NCBI GenBank assembly: GCA_036494715.1
Contig: DASXNY010000150.1
Location: 1-64,000 of the forward strand
Source of the DNA: JAICJR01 sp036494715
GTDB lineage: Bacteria; Actinomycetota; Thermoleophilia; Solirubrobacterales; Thermoleophilaceae
DNA length: 64,000 nt
Reading direction: 5' to 3'
Shown in pieces: positions 8,804 to 16,686 of this stretch. The position numbers and the translations under genes are program-made. The notes under the pieces are model-generated. The model was given only the letters and a program-made list of their open reading frames with translations, ran no database searches and was not told the origin of the DNA. The first letter of the stretch is position 1. Each line of letters opens with the position of its first letter.

Positions 8804-10312
8804 TCACCCGGACTGGGTGACCCGCTCCCGCTTCGGCCTCGGGATCTCCCTCACACGGACCGTGCGCCCGCCGTTCGCCCCCGTGGCGACGACGTCGAGC
8901 TGGAGCCGCCGCGCCCGGCGCGGGTAGCGCAACCGGACACGCGAGCGCCGTGTGCTGAAGCGCGTGCTGCGGTGGGCCACCGCCGTGAGCTTCGAGCCCC
9001 GCCGGCGCATCAGCGCGAGTGCGAGCTTGCAGCCGGCCGGACAGCGCGCGAACACGGTGATCCGGTGCCGGCGCTTGTTCGCTTCCACACGCAGCCTCAG
9101 CCGCGGGCCGGGTGGCGCCGTTCTTCGCGCAACCGGGGTGGTCGGTGCCGCGTGCGCTGTCGGGCAGAGGTCGAGCTCGCCGCCCGCGGCCGGCGTCGAG
9201 GGCGACAGGCCACGCATGCTCAGCGCCGACTGGGTGAAGGCCTGGCCGGAGGGCCGGGGCGAGCCGTCCTTGCTCCAGATCCCGAACCAGTCCTCCGGGT
9301 TGGACGGGTCCGACTCTGGAGTGACCCAGGCGTAGGGCAGCAGGTCGGCGACGTTGCAGTTCGAGCGCGGCAGGTCGGTGGCAAGCGCGTCGAGGTAGGC
9401 GGCGCGCTGTGGCTCGGGCACAGCCAGCGCGCTCCAGCCGACCTCGGTCACGTCGATCGCCACGCTCGGCCCCAGCAGCTCGTTCACGGCGCTGCGCACC
9501 CGATCGATCCGGGCGTACGTGTCGGCGGGGGTGGCCTGGTAGGGATGCAGCCCGACGCCGTCCACCTGGCCGATGAGGTCCGGGCGGTGGGAGACCATAC
9601 GCTCGAGGAAGGTGACCTCGTCGCTCACCAGCGGCGGGTTGACCAGCGCGAGCCCGCCGATCACGACGCGCGCCTGCTGGTCAACCGCGCGGATCGCCTG
9701 GCGCGCGGCTATGAACAGGTCCGCGAAGCGCTCCGGCGCGTCTGCCTGCGACGGCCAGAAGACCGCCGAGTTCTCCTCGTTCCAGATCTCGTAGTCGATG
9801 ACCGGGAGCGCCGGCAGCGCAGGATGCAAGCGCCAGAAGCTGCCGCCCCGGCCGTAGCGCGAGGCCAGCGCGAACCCGAAGTAGGCGAAGTCCGGGATGC
9901 GGGCGGCCGCGGGGCTGATGTCACCTGACGCCTGCGCGGCCCAGCCGGGCGCCGCCTCGAGCACGGGATACCAGCGCAGCCCGTGCTCGGCCAGCGCCTG
10001 CACGATCGCGTCCGGGCCGGACCACGCGTACGAGCGCATGTCCCCGTCGGGCGCCCTGGGCTCGATCACCGCCCAGCGCGCGTCGGTCCGCACGAGCTGA
10101 AGGCCACCGGCGTCGATCGCGTCGAGCTGCGTGTCCCAGCCCGAGCTCGGCTCGGCGAACAGGGCCTGCGCGTTCACACCGTAGAAATCGTCGGGCGCCG
10201 ACGCGGGGGTGGACGCCGGCAGCCCGAGCGAGATTGCGAGGCCGAAGCTCGCGACGATCAGAGCTGGGGTTGGCCTTCGCACACGGCCGCGTGATCCAAG
10301 CCTGCGGCCCAC
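8804..10312 (-). CDS. Secreted glycoside hydrolase, (beta/alpha)8 barrel
   Basis: Predicted exported retaining glycosidase of 502 aa. A signal peptide (about residues 12-40, hydrophobic core then ASA) precedes a catalytic barrel (about 42-370). The acid/base glutamate lies in DYEIWNEEN (Glu179) and the nucleophile in DVTEVGW (Glu290), the pattern of clan GH-A enzymes such as GH5 and GH39. A C-terminal extension (about 395-502) is very rich in Arg and beta-strand-like, similar to the tail of other secreted proteins in this window. The GTG start has a GGAG site 9 nt upstream. The sugar substrate is unknown. Confidence 0.82.
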   Translation of the reverse strand: MGRRLGSRGRVRRPTPALIVASFGLAISLGLPASTPASAPDDFYGVNAQALFAEPSSGWDTQLDAIDAGGLQLVRTDARWAVIEPRAPDGDMRSYAWSGPDAIVQALAEHGLRWYPVLEAAPGWAAQASGDISPAAARIPDFAYFGFALASRYGRGGSFWRLHPALPALPVIDYEIWNEENSAVFWPSQADAPERFADLFIAARQAIRAVDQQARVVIGGLALVNPPLVSDEVTFLERMVSHRPDLIGQVDGVGLHPYQATPADTYARIDRVRSAVNELLGPSVAIDVTEVGWSALAVPEPQRAAYLDALATDLPRSNCNVADLLPYAWVTPESDPSNPEDWFGIWSKDGSPRPSGQAFTQSALSMRGLSPSTPAAGGELDLCPTAHAAPTTPVARRTAPPGPRLRLRVEANKRRHRITVFARCPAGCKLALALMRRRGSKLTAVAHRSTRFSTRRSRVRLRYPRRARRLQLDVVATGANGGRTVRVREIPRPKRERVTQSG

Positions 10313-10494
10313 GTCCGCAGTCTCCGGCCACGCGACCGCGCCGCCCTCACCCCGACCGGATGATTAGGCGCGGACAGGTGTTTATTTGAAGCTTCTACAC
10401 CGGAAGTTGCGCGAACACGCGGATTGCCACGGCGCGCCGAGATGTCGTGTATGTAGGCGGCGACGACCGCGTCGGAAGTGTCGGTATAGGTCAT
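10258..10494 (-). CDS. Possible small protein coupled to the downstream end of the MFS gene
   Basis: A 78-aa frame whose ATG overlaps the TGA of the MFS exporter (ATGA at 10491-10494), the usual sign of translational coupling. The first 25 residues (MTYTDTSDAVVAAYIHDISA and on) have a sensible helix-forming composition, unlike the Arg-rich artefacts of reverse frames. The C-terminal third overlaps the 5' end of the glycosidase gene by about 55 nt and looks non-coding, so the true product may have been shorter and eroded. No family is recognised. Confidence 0.4.
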   Translation of the reverse strand: MTYTDTSDAVVAAYIHDISARRGNPRVRATSGVEASNKHLSAPNHPVGVRAARSRGRRLRTWAAGLDHAAVCEGQPQL

Positions 10495-11996
10495 GCTGCT
10501 TGCTGCTCCATGTCGATGTTGGCGGGGACGGTTTCGAGCGGGGGCTCGGCCAGTTCCATCTCCGGTCGCGGACCGGTCGGCCGCAGTAGCGCGAACGCCA
10601 GGACGATTCCGCTCGCGATGGTTGCCGCTCCGATCAGGAACGCGAGGTGATAGCCGCCGATCAGCGAGCTCGTGAGCCCGTGGTGGTCGGACAGCAGCCG
10701 CTTGGTGTGGTTGTCCGCGAGCGTGCTCAGCACGGCGAGTCCGAATGCACCGCTGATCTGCTGAGAGACGTTCGTGATCCCGGAGCCGAGACCGGCGTCG
10801 GCCGGCGGAACGTCGGCCATTGCGATGGTCAGGAGCGGCATGAACGCCATCCCGATCCCGAGGCCGATCGCGAAGCACGCGAAGAAGACCGTGGGGAAGA
10901 AGGCGGTGTCGGGGCCGACGGTGCCGAACAAGAGCAACCCGGCGACGGCCGCCACCATGCCCGAAGTGAGCACGCGGAGCGGCCCGAAGCGGTCGACGAG
11001 CCGGGCCGTGACGCCCTGCGAGAGCACGGCGACCGTGAGCGTCCAGGGCAGGAACGCCGCGCCGGTCTGTAGCGCGCTGTAGTGCCGGACGTGCTCCAGG
11101 TAGAGGGTGCCGAGGAAGAAGGTCGAGTACATCCCGGTGACGAGCACACCCCTGACGAGGCTCGCGTTCACGAGCCCGTGCAGGCGCAGGATGCGCAGCG
11201 GCATGATCGGGTTCTCGATGCGTGCCTCGAGGGCGAGGAACGCCGCCATCAGCACGGCCGCCACTGCGCCGATGCCGAGCACCTGAGGCGAGGTCCAGCC
11301 GTGCGTCGTCGCCTGGACGATCGCGTAGATCGCGCTCATCAGCGAGACCGTGACGAGCAGCGAGCCGAGCCAGTCGACTCCATGCCCGAGCCCGAGCCCG
11401 CGGTCGCTGACGATGAGGAACCGGCCGAGGGCGAAGGTCGCGATGCCGATCGGGAGGTTGACGAAGAAGACCCAGTGCCAGCTCAGCGCCTGGGTGAGGA
11501 GCCCGCCGGCGAGCAGGCCGAGCGAGCCGCCGGCGACTGAGACGAAGACGTAGGCGCCCATCGCGCGGGCGCGCTCGTCCGGCCGCGGGAACTCGGTGAC
11601 GATGATCGCGAGGATCACCGAGGCCTGAGCGGCGGCGCCGATGCCCTGGAGGAAGCGCGCTGCGATCAGCGCGCCCTGGCTAGGTGCCACTCCGCACAGC
11701 AGCGACGCGAGCGTGAACGTGACCACGCCCGCCAGGAAGACGCGCTTCCGGCCAAGCAGGTCCCCGAGGCGCCCTGCCAGCAGCAGCAGGCTGCCGAAGG
11801 TGACGAGGAACGCGTTGACGACCCAGGTCAGGTTGGCCTGGCTGAAGTGGAGGTCGTGCTGGATCGAGGGCAGCGCGACGTTGACGATCGTCACGTCGAG
11901 CACGATCATCAACTGCGCGAGGCAGACGACCATCAGCGAAGCCCAGCGGCGTGTGTCGGAGGACATGTTGGGAAAAGAGGGGGAGACGGCTTGCAT
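10491..11996 (-). CDS. MFS drug exporter, DHA2 family (divergent from tetR)
   Basis: Fourteen-helix proton antiporter of 501 aa. Helix 1 has LDVTIVNVALPS, loop 2-3 has GRLGDLLGRKRVF (motif A), and the ERARAMGAY block precedes the motif C helix (GGSLGLLAGG). The C-terminal tail is Glu/Pro-rich. ATG 11996 has an AAGGGA ribosome site 6 nt upstream; a second Met lies 10 codons in. It is divergent from a TetR regulator, and the 113-nt gap holds three strong GC-rich palindromes. Inference: TetR-repressed efflux pump for a lipophilic toxin or metabolite. Confidence 0.9.
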   Translation of the reverse strand: MQAVSPSFPNMSSDTRRWASLMVVCLAQLMIVLDVTIVNVALPSIQHDLHFSQANLTWVVNAFLVTFGSLLLLAGRLGDLLGRKRVFLAGVVTFTLASLLCGVAPSQGALIAARFLQGIGAAAQASVILAIIVTEFPRPDERARAMGAYVFVSVAGGSLGLLAGGLLTQALSWHWVFFVNLPIGIATFALGRFLIVSDRGLGLGHGVDWLGSLLVTVSLMSAIYAIVQATTHGWTSPQVLGIGAVAAVLMAAFLALEARIENPIMPLRILRLHGLVNASLVRGVLVTGMYSTFFLGTLYLEHVRHYSALQTGAAFLPWTLTVAVLSQGVTARLVDRFGPLRVLTSGMVAAVAGLLLFGTVGPDTAFFPTVFFACFAIGLGIGMAFMPLLTIAMADVPPADAGLGSGITNVSQQISGAFGLAVLSTLADNHTKRLLSDHHGLTSSLIGGYHLAFLIGAATIASGIVLAFALLRPTGPRPEMELAEPPLETVPANIDMEQQAA

Positions 11997-12034
11997 AAAG
12001 GTCCCTTGTCGAAGCGTTCGGATCTAGCTAAACT

Positions 12035-12095
12035 GGAGGCCACCTCCGGAAATAAGTGGAGGAGGCCTCCGGAACTATACGGAGGGCCCCTCCGT
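12035..12095. promoter_or_regulatory. Three candidate TetR operators between the MFS and tetR genes
   Basis: Three inverted repeats built on a GGAGG half-site: GGAGG-CCA-CCTCC (12035-12047), GGAGGCCTCC (12061-12070, perfect) and the 17-nt ACGGAGGGCCCCTCCGT (12079-12095, perfect 8-1-8). Centres are spaced about 24 and 22 bp, close to two helical turns, so dimers could bind one face of the DNA. They fill the divergent intergenic region, where a TetR repressor would control both genes. The AT-rich ACTATAC at 12074-12080 may be a -10 element for tetR. Confidence 0.7.
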
Positions 12096-12109
12096 TTGTC
12101 AAGGGAATT

Positions 12110-12700
12110 ATGAGTACGACTGAAAGTTCTGCACAGGCATTTGTGACGCGCCCGAAGCGCGCAGACGCGTTGCGCAACTACGAGAAGGTCCTCACGGCCG
12201 CCCGTGAGGCGTTCGCGGAGGGCGGGGAGTCGACGTCGCTCGAGGAGATTGCGCGCCGCGCCGGCGTGGGGATCGGCACGCTCTACCGCCACTTTCCGAA
12301 CCGGCAGGCGCTGCTGGAGACTCTCTACGTCGGCGAGGTCGAGGAGATGTGCCGCTCGGCCGCGGAGCTCGACGGCACCGACCCGTGGGAGGCGCTCAAT
12401 GCCTGGTTCGAGCGCTTCATCGCATACATCGCCACCAAACGGGCGCTCGCCCACGAGCTGCAGAACTACCTCGAGCAGGACGCTCCGCTCTTCCAGGTCT
12501 GCCGCACATCGCTGTTCGAATCGGGCGAGCCGCTGCTGACGCGCGCTCAGGAGGCCGGCGTCGTACGCTCGGACGTGAACATCGCCGAGGTCATCCAGCT
12601 CGTCGTGGGAATCGCAAAGCTCCCAGCCGGCGAGCCCGGGCAGAACGAGCACCTGCTCCGAATCGCCCTCGACGGCCTGCGTTACCGCCCGGCCGACTAG
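12110..12700 (+). CDS. TetR family transcriptional regulator
   Basis: One-component repressor of 196 aa. The N-terminal HTH (about residues 22-70) carries the classic TetR pattern: NYEKVLTAAREAFAEGG, TSLEEIARRAGVGIGTLYRHFPNRQALLE. The rest is a helical ligand and dimer domain with no recognised ligand. ATG 12110 follows an AGGGA site; an in-frame upstream extension would run through the operator palindromes and is rejected. It is divergent from the DHA2 exporter and very probably represses it and itself. Confidence 0.92.
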   Translation: MSTTESSAQAFVTRPKRADALRNYEKVLTAAREAFAEGGESTSLEEIARRAGVGIGTLYRHFPNRQALLETLYVGEVEEMCRSAAELDGTDPWEALNAWFERFIAYIATKRALAHELQNYLEQDAPLFQVCRTSLFESGEPLLTRAQEAGVVRSDVNIAEVIQLVVGIAKLPAGEPGQNEHLLRIALDGLRYRPAD

Positions 12701-12727
12701 CCGCGCTTTTCGGCTACCGTCGCGCGC

Positions 12728-13444
12728 GTGAGCGTGCGTGGGATCTACCGCCTCACCGTGCGGACCTACTGGCGGCAGGCGGGCTTCCTCGTGGTGCTCG
12801 GAGCGATCGTGTTCGTGCCGCTCAGCTTGCTCGACGCGCTCGCGAACGAGGTCCAGGAGGTCGACTCGCACCAGATCACCAAGCTCGAGCTCGCCGCTTT
12901 GATAGGGGGTCTCGCGGCGCAGGGAGTGACGAGCATGCTGGGCGAGGTCTTCTACAGCGGCGCGGTCGCGGTCACGCTCGCTGTAGAGGAGGACCGGAGC
13001 AGGCCGACCCTATTGCGCGTCGCACGCCGGATCGCGTACGGGCGCCTGATCGTGGTCGACCTGCTCTTCGCGGTCGTGGTCACCATCGGGCTGGAGCTGT
13101 TCATCGTGCCCGGATTGCTCCTCTTCACCTGGTTCGCTCTCAGCGGACCGATCGTGGAGCTCGAGCACGCGGGCATCAAGGACGCGTTCGTCCGGAGCGC
13201 GCGTCTCGTAAGCCGCCGCTTCTGGACCGTGTTCGCCGTGCTCGTGCCGATCGCGCTCGCGAGCGCCGTCCTGTCGGGCGCCGTCGTCGACGCGCTGCCG
13301 CCAGTCCTGGGCAGCGACTTCTTGAGCGACTGGATCGCCGAGGCGGCATCGAGCATCGCGATCTCGCCCTTCTATGCGCTGGCCGCGGTGCTGATCACGC
13401 TCGAGCTGTCTGACGCGTCCGCGCGGGGCGCGCGGCCGATCTAG
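12728..13444 (+). CDS. Polytopic membrane protein, GDPD-membrane-domain-like
   Basis: Protein of 238 aa with about six hydrophobic segments (about 18-36, 57-75, 110-140, 168-192 and 212-230). The pattern GRLIVVDLLF...VPGLLLFTWFALSGPIVELE and the following conserved-looking GIKDAFVRSARLVSRRFW resemble the integral-membrane domain family found beside glycerophosphodiester phosphodiesterases. No catalytic residues are visible. GTG 12728 lacks a good ribosome site. Its TAG stop shares the palindromic CTAG (13441-13444) with the stop of the convergent MFS gene. Confidence 0.7.
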   Translation: MSVRGIYRLTVRTYWRQAGFLVVLGAIVFVPLSLLDALANEVQEVDSHQITKLELAALIGGLAAQGVTSMLGEVFYSGAVAVTLAVEEDRSRPTLLRVARRIAYGRLIVVDLLFAVVVTIGLELFIVPGLLLFTWFALSGPIVELEHAGIKDAFVRSARLVSRRFWTVFAVLVPIALASAVLSGAVVDALPPVLGSDFLSDWIAEAASSIAISPFYALAAVLITLELSDASARGARPI

Positions 13445-14961
13445 CCGGCCGGGCCGGACGCAGGCAACCCGGCGGGCTCCGCGCCGTTCTGGCTGACAGC
13501 ACTCGGCTCGAACCCGGCCCCCGGCGTGCCCTCGTCCGTCTCGCCGCGGGTATTGGTGGCCCGGAGGGCGATGAAGGCCGAGGCGAGGACGAAGATGCTG
13601 CCCCCAAGCAGCGCGCGGTGGAAGCCTGCGGTCAGTGCTTCTGCCGGCGGGGTGTGCGCAGCCAGCAGGTGCTGGGTGTGGCTGGTGGCGAGCGCCGAGA
13701 AGATCGCCAGCCCAAGGGCTCCGCCGAGTTGCTGGGACGCGTTGAGCAGCGCCGCGGCGAGTCCGGCCTTGTCGCGTGGCACACCGGCGTTCGCTGCGGT
13801 CGTGACCCCGACGAACACGGGGCCGAAGCCGAGCGACAAGACGAGCATCCCGGGGAGAAGGTTGCTGACGTAGGAGCCATGCGGGGGAATCCGCGAGAGC
13901 CAATAGAGTCCGCCGGCCGCGATCACGGCGCCGGTGACGATGATGGGCCGGGTCCCTATGCGGGACACGAGCTGCGATGCGATGCCGGCAGCGATGCCGA
14001 TCGCAAAGGTCAGGGGCAGGTAGGCGAGGCCGGTCTGGATCGCCGAGTAGCCGAGCACGTTCTGCATGTAGAGGGTGAGAAAGAAGAACAGCGCGAGGAA
14101 CCCCGCGAACGCGATCAGCTGCGTTGCGTCGGCGTACGCGAGACCGTTGATGCGGAAGATCGACAACGGCGCGAGCGGGTTCTTCGCACGCTGCTCGTTG
14201 ACTACGAACGCGGCCAGCAGCGCGAGCGACACGGCGATCCCGGCGATCGTGCGGGCGCTACCCCAGCCGACGTCGGGCGCCTTCACGAGCGTGTACACGA
14301 GCAGGAGCATCCCGCCGGTCGCCAGGATGGCGCCGAGCAGGTCGAAGTTTCGAAGCTGCGCACGACGCCGCTCCCCGTCGATCAGGCGGAACACACCGAT
14401 TAGGACGAGCACGGCAGCGATCGGGTTGACGAACATCACCCAGCGCCACCCGGGCCCCTCCGTCAGGAGGCCGCCGAGCAGGACGCCGACGGCTGAGGCG
14501 AGCCCGCCGACCGCTCCCCAGACCCCGAGCGCGGTGTTGCGGTCGGCGCCCTCCCTGAACGAGGTCGTGAGAAGCGACAGTGCAGCTGGGAGCGTCATCG
14601 CCGCGCCGAGCCCTTGCGCCAGGCGGGCGCCGATCAGCACTGCGGAGTTGCCGGCGAAGCCGCCGACGAGGGACGAGATCCCGATCACGGTTATCCCGGC
14701 GACGAGCACGCGCCGACGGCCGAGCAAGTCGGCGGCGCGGCCCCCCAGCAGCATGAAGCCACCGTAGGTGAGCAGGTAGGCGCTCGGGACCCACTGCAGG
14801 CTCTGCACCGAGACGTGCAGATCGCGCCGGATCGAGGGGAGCGCGATGTTCACGATCGAGCCGTCGACGAAGTCGAGGAACGCCACGGCCGCCAGCAGGG
14901 CCAGCGTGAGCTTGCCGCGCCGCGTCGCGAGAAAGGAGGCTTGGGGGGTAGTTGCTGCCAT
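13441..14961 (-). CDS. MFS drug exporter, DHA2 family (divergent from ECF41 sigma factor)
   Basis: Exporter of 506 aa with about 14 helices. Marks are DFVDGSIVNIALPS in helix 1, GRAADLLGRRRVL (motif A), QGLGAAMTLPAALSLL and the GLASAVGVLLGGLL motif C region. I prefer ATG 14961 over the upstream TTG 14985: an AAAGG lies 11 nt before it and MAATT fits an N-terminus. The gene is divergent from an ECF41 sigma factor and has its own matching ECF41-type promoter at 15030-15056, so it is a predicted direct target of that sigma factor. Confidence 0.9.
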   Translation of the reverse strand: MAATTPQASFLATRRGKLTLALLAAVAFLDFVDGSIVNIALPSIRRDLHVSVQSLQWVPSAYLLTYGGFMLLGGRAADLLGRRRVLVAGITVIGISSLVGGFAGNSAVLIGARLAQGLGAAMTLPAALSLLTTSFREGADRNTALGVWGAVGGLASAVGVLLGGLLTEGPGWRWVMFVNPIAAVLVLIGVFRLIDGERRRAQLRNFDLLGAILATGGMLLLVYTLVKAPDVGWGSARTIAGIAVSLALLAAFVVNEQRAKNPLAPLSIFRINGLAYADATQLIAFAGFLALFFFLTLYMQNVLGYSAIQTGLAYLPLTFAIGIAAGIASQLVSRIGTRPIIVTGAVIAAGGLYWLSRIPPHGSYVSNLLPGMLVLSLGFGPVFVGVTTAANAGVPRDKAGLAAALLNASQQLGGALGLAIFSALATSHTQHLLAAHTPPAEALTAGFHRALLGGSIFVLASAFIALRATNTRGETDEGTPGAGFEPSAVSQNGAEPAGLPASGPAG

Positions 14962-15029
14962 GTCGCAAGGGCCTTTCGGGATCAAGGGGGGGCCGGATTA
15001 CAGGCCGCTCAGTGGTTTCTCACCCCGTT

Positions 15030-15056
15030 GACGGATTCGGCCGGGCGGATGTGACC
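15030..15056 (-). promoter_or_regulatory. Candidate ECF41-type promoter for the MFS exporter
   Basis: On the minus strand: GGTCACA (15056-15050), 16-nt spacer, CGTC (15033-15030). This matches the promoter consensus I recall for ECF41 sigma factors (TGTCACA-N16-CGTC) with one mismatch in the -35. The -10 ends 69 nt before the MFS start. It is a mirror of the + strand motif at 15077-15103, with an identical 9-nt CCGGTCACA and the same spacing. Confidence 0.7.
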
Positions 15057-15076
15057 GGCGAGCGGCCGCGGCGCCC

Positions 15077-15103
15077 GGTCACACTTGCCTCGTTCGCTTC
15101 GTC
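15077..15103 (+). promoter_or_regulatory. Candidate autoregulatory ECF41-type promoter
   Basis: GGTCACA (15077-15083), 16-nt spacer, CGTC (15100-15103), 35 nt before the sigma-factor ATG. One mismatch to the recalled ECF41 consensus. ECF sigma genes are often autoregulated, so a cognate promoter here is expected. Seeing the same box with the same spacing on the opposite strand makes chance unlikely. Confidence 0.72.
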
Positions 15104-15138
15104 ATCCCTATGACGGACCCGAACACGAGATCTGACCG

Positions 15139-16014
15139 ATGACCAAGCAAGACGCGATTGGAGAAGAGTTCGAGCAGCAGCGTCCGCACCTGCGAGCGGT
15201 CGCCTACCGGATGCTGGGCTCGCTGACCGAAGCGGACGACGCCGTCCAGGAGGCGTGGCTGCGGCTCAACCGCTCGGACACCGATGAGGTGGCAAACCTC
15301 GCCGGTTGGCTCACGACCGTCGTGGCGCGGGTGAGTCTCGACATGCTGCGCTCGAGGCGGTCGCAGCGCGAGGATTACGTGGGGAGCTGGCTGCCCGAAC
15401 CACTGGTGGCCAGCGGCGACGACAGCGATCCCGAGCAACAGGCCCTACTGGCCGACTCGGTGGGACTGGCGCTCTTGGTCGTGCTCGAGTCGCTGTCGCC
15501 GGCCGAGCGGCTTGCCTTCGTGCTGCACGACATGTTCGCCGTGCCCTTCGAGGAGATCGCCCCGATAGTCGACCGCAGTCCGGCCGCTGCGCGACAGCTC
15601 GCGAGCCGGGCCCGCCGCCGCGTGCAGGGCACGACGCCGGATCCCGATGCCGACCTCTCAGGCCAGCGCAAGCTGGTCGATGCCTTCCTTGCCGCTGCCC
15701 GCGAGGGCGACTTCGATGCGCTGCTCGCCGTGCTCGACCCCGATGTGGTGTTCCGCGTGGATGCCGGCGGTGTCGCCCCGCGTGCGCGCGAGCCGATCGT
15801 CGGAGCCGACGCGGTCGCACGTGAAGTGGTGACGAGCGGCTACCGGCAGCTGGCGAGCGCCGCTCGGCCGGCCGTCGTCAATGGCGTCGCCGGCCTCGTT
15901 ATCGCCCCGCACGACAGGCCGGTTGCCGTCGTCGGTTTCGTCACCCAGCGTGGCCGCATCCTCGAGATCGACCTGGTCGCCGACCCGGACAAGCTGCGTC
16001 GAGTCAGCGGCTGA
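15139..16014 (+). CDS. ECF41-group RNA polymerase sigma factor with SnoaL-like C-terminal domain
   Basis: Sigma factor of 291 aa, longer than a simple ECF because regions sigma2 (about 10-75) and sigma4 (about 110-160) are followed by a SnoaL/NTF2-like domain (about 168-290). The group signatures are visible: WLPEP between sigma2 and sigma4 (residues 84-88) and a C-terminal DPDKL (282-286, usually NPDKL). The DGGG-type motif in the extension is DAGG here. ECF41 factors lack a classic membrane anti-sigma; the fused domain both restrains and supports activity. No COE-type partner (carboxymuconolactone decarboxylase, oxidoreductase or epimerase) is adjacent. The divergent neighbour is an MFS exporter instead. 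Confidence 0.92.
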   Translation: MTKQDAIGEEFEQQRPHLRAVAYRMLGSLTEADDAVQEAWLRLNRSDTDEVANLAGWLTTVVARVSLDMLRSRRSQREDYVGSWLPEPLVASGDDSDPEQQALLADSVGLALLVVLESLSPAERLAFVLHDMFAVPFEEIAPIVDRSPAAARQLASRARRRVQGTTPDPDADLSGQRKLVDAFLAAAREGDFDALLAVLDPDVVFRVDAGGVAPRAREPIVGADAVAREVVTSGYRQLASAARPAVVNGVAGLVIAPHDRPVAVVGFVTQRGRILEIDLVADPDKLRRVSG

Positions 16015-16060
16015 TCCACACGCGCGAGCCGGGCACCTTGCCAGCCGGCTCGGTCGGCGT

Positions 16061-16552
16061 ATGCTGCGGTCAGTGAGCGAGCACACGCCGGCGATCGACT
16101 TCGAGAACCTTCCGGCCCCGAGCGAGGGGTTCGTCGTCACCCACTTCATCACCGTGCGAAGCGTTGCTCGATCCCGCGCCTTCTATTCCGAGGTCCTCGG
16201 CGGCGAGGTTGTGCTGGAGGAGAACCCATGCATGATCAAGCTCGCCAACTCGTGGGTGATCATGAATCCGGGCGGTGGCCCGACCCCTGACAAGCCCGAC
16301 ATCTCGGTCGTCGACTACGAGCCCGGGAACACGGTCTCAACCTTCATGAACCTGCGCGTCGCCGACATCCAGGCTTGCTACGAGCAGTGGAGCTCGAAGG
16401 GGGCCGAGTTCGTCACGCCGCCGATGGATCGCGGTGCCGAGACCCGCTGCTACATGCGGGATCCCGATGGCTACCTGATCGAAGTCGGCCAGTCCACCGG
16501 CCTGCTCGAAGGCAAACTCGCCAAGAAGCGCCCCGAGGATCTGCCCGGCTGA
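16061..16552 (+). CDS. VOC/glyoxalase superfamily protein
   Basis: Protein of 163 aa with the paired beta-alpha-beta units of the vicinal oxygen chelate fold. The first unit begins at VVTHFITVRSVARSRAFYSE; the second ends in MRDPDGYLIEVGQ, the common metal-site strand. Family members include glyoxalases, dioxygenases and resistance proteins; the substrate here is unknown. The start could be ATG 16061 or GTG 16073, and neither has a strong ribosome site. It lies 46 nt after the ECF41 gene on the same strand, with a hairpin after its stop, so co-transcription with the sigma factor is possible. Confidence 0.8.
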   Translation: MLRSVSEHTPAIDFENLPAPSEGFVVTHFITVRSVARSRAFYSEVLGGEVVLEENPCMIKLANSWVIMNPGGGPTPDKPDISVVDYEPGNTVSTFMNLRVADIQACYEQWSSKGAEFVTPPMDRGAETRCYMRDPDGYLIEVGQSTGLLEGKLAKKRPEDLPG

Positions 16553-16562
16553 CGGCGGACAG

Positions 16563-16594
16563 CGTGGATGGGGCCGGAGCAGCCCATATCCACG
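16563..16594 (+). terminator. Candidate hairpin terminator after the VOC gene
   Basis: CGTGGAT (16563-16569) pairs with ATCCACG (16588-16594), with an inner GGGC/GCCC pairing. It starts 10 nt after the VOC stop. There is no strong U-tract, as is common in high-G+C genomes. Confidence 0.45.
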
Positions 16595-16686
16595 TCGTCT
16601 CGGTCGGATGCTCACCACGTCTAGGAACGGCTGCGGGTTCTATCCAGCCTGCGACCGACTTCCTACACGACCGGAAAGGATCCACA

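Noticed and set aside
13441..13444. CTAG shared by two convergent stop codons
   Set aside because: A neat overlap of two TAG codons but it carries no further signal.
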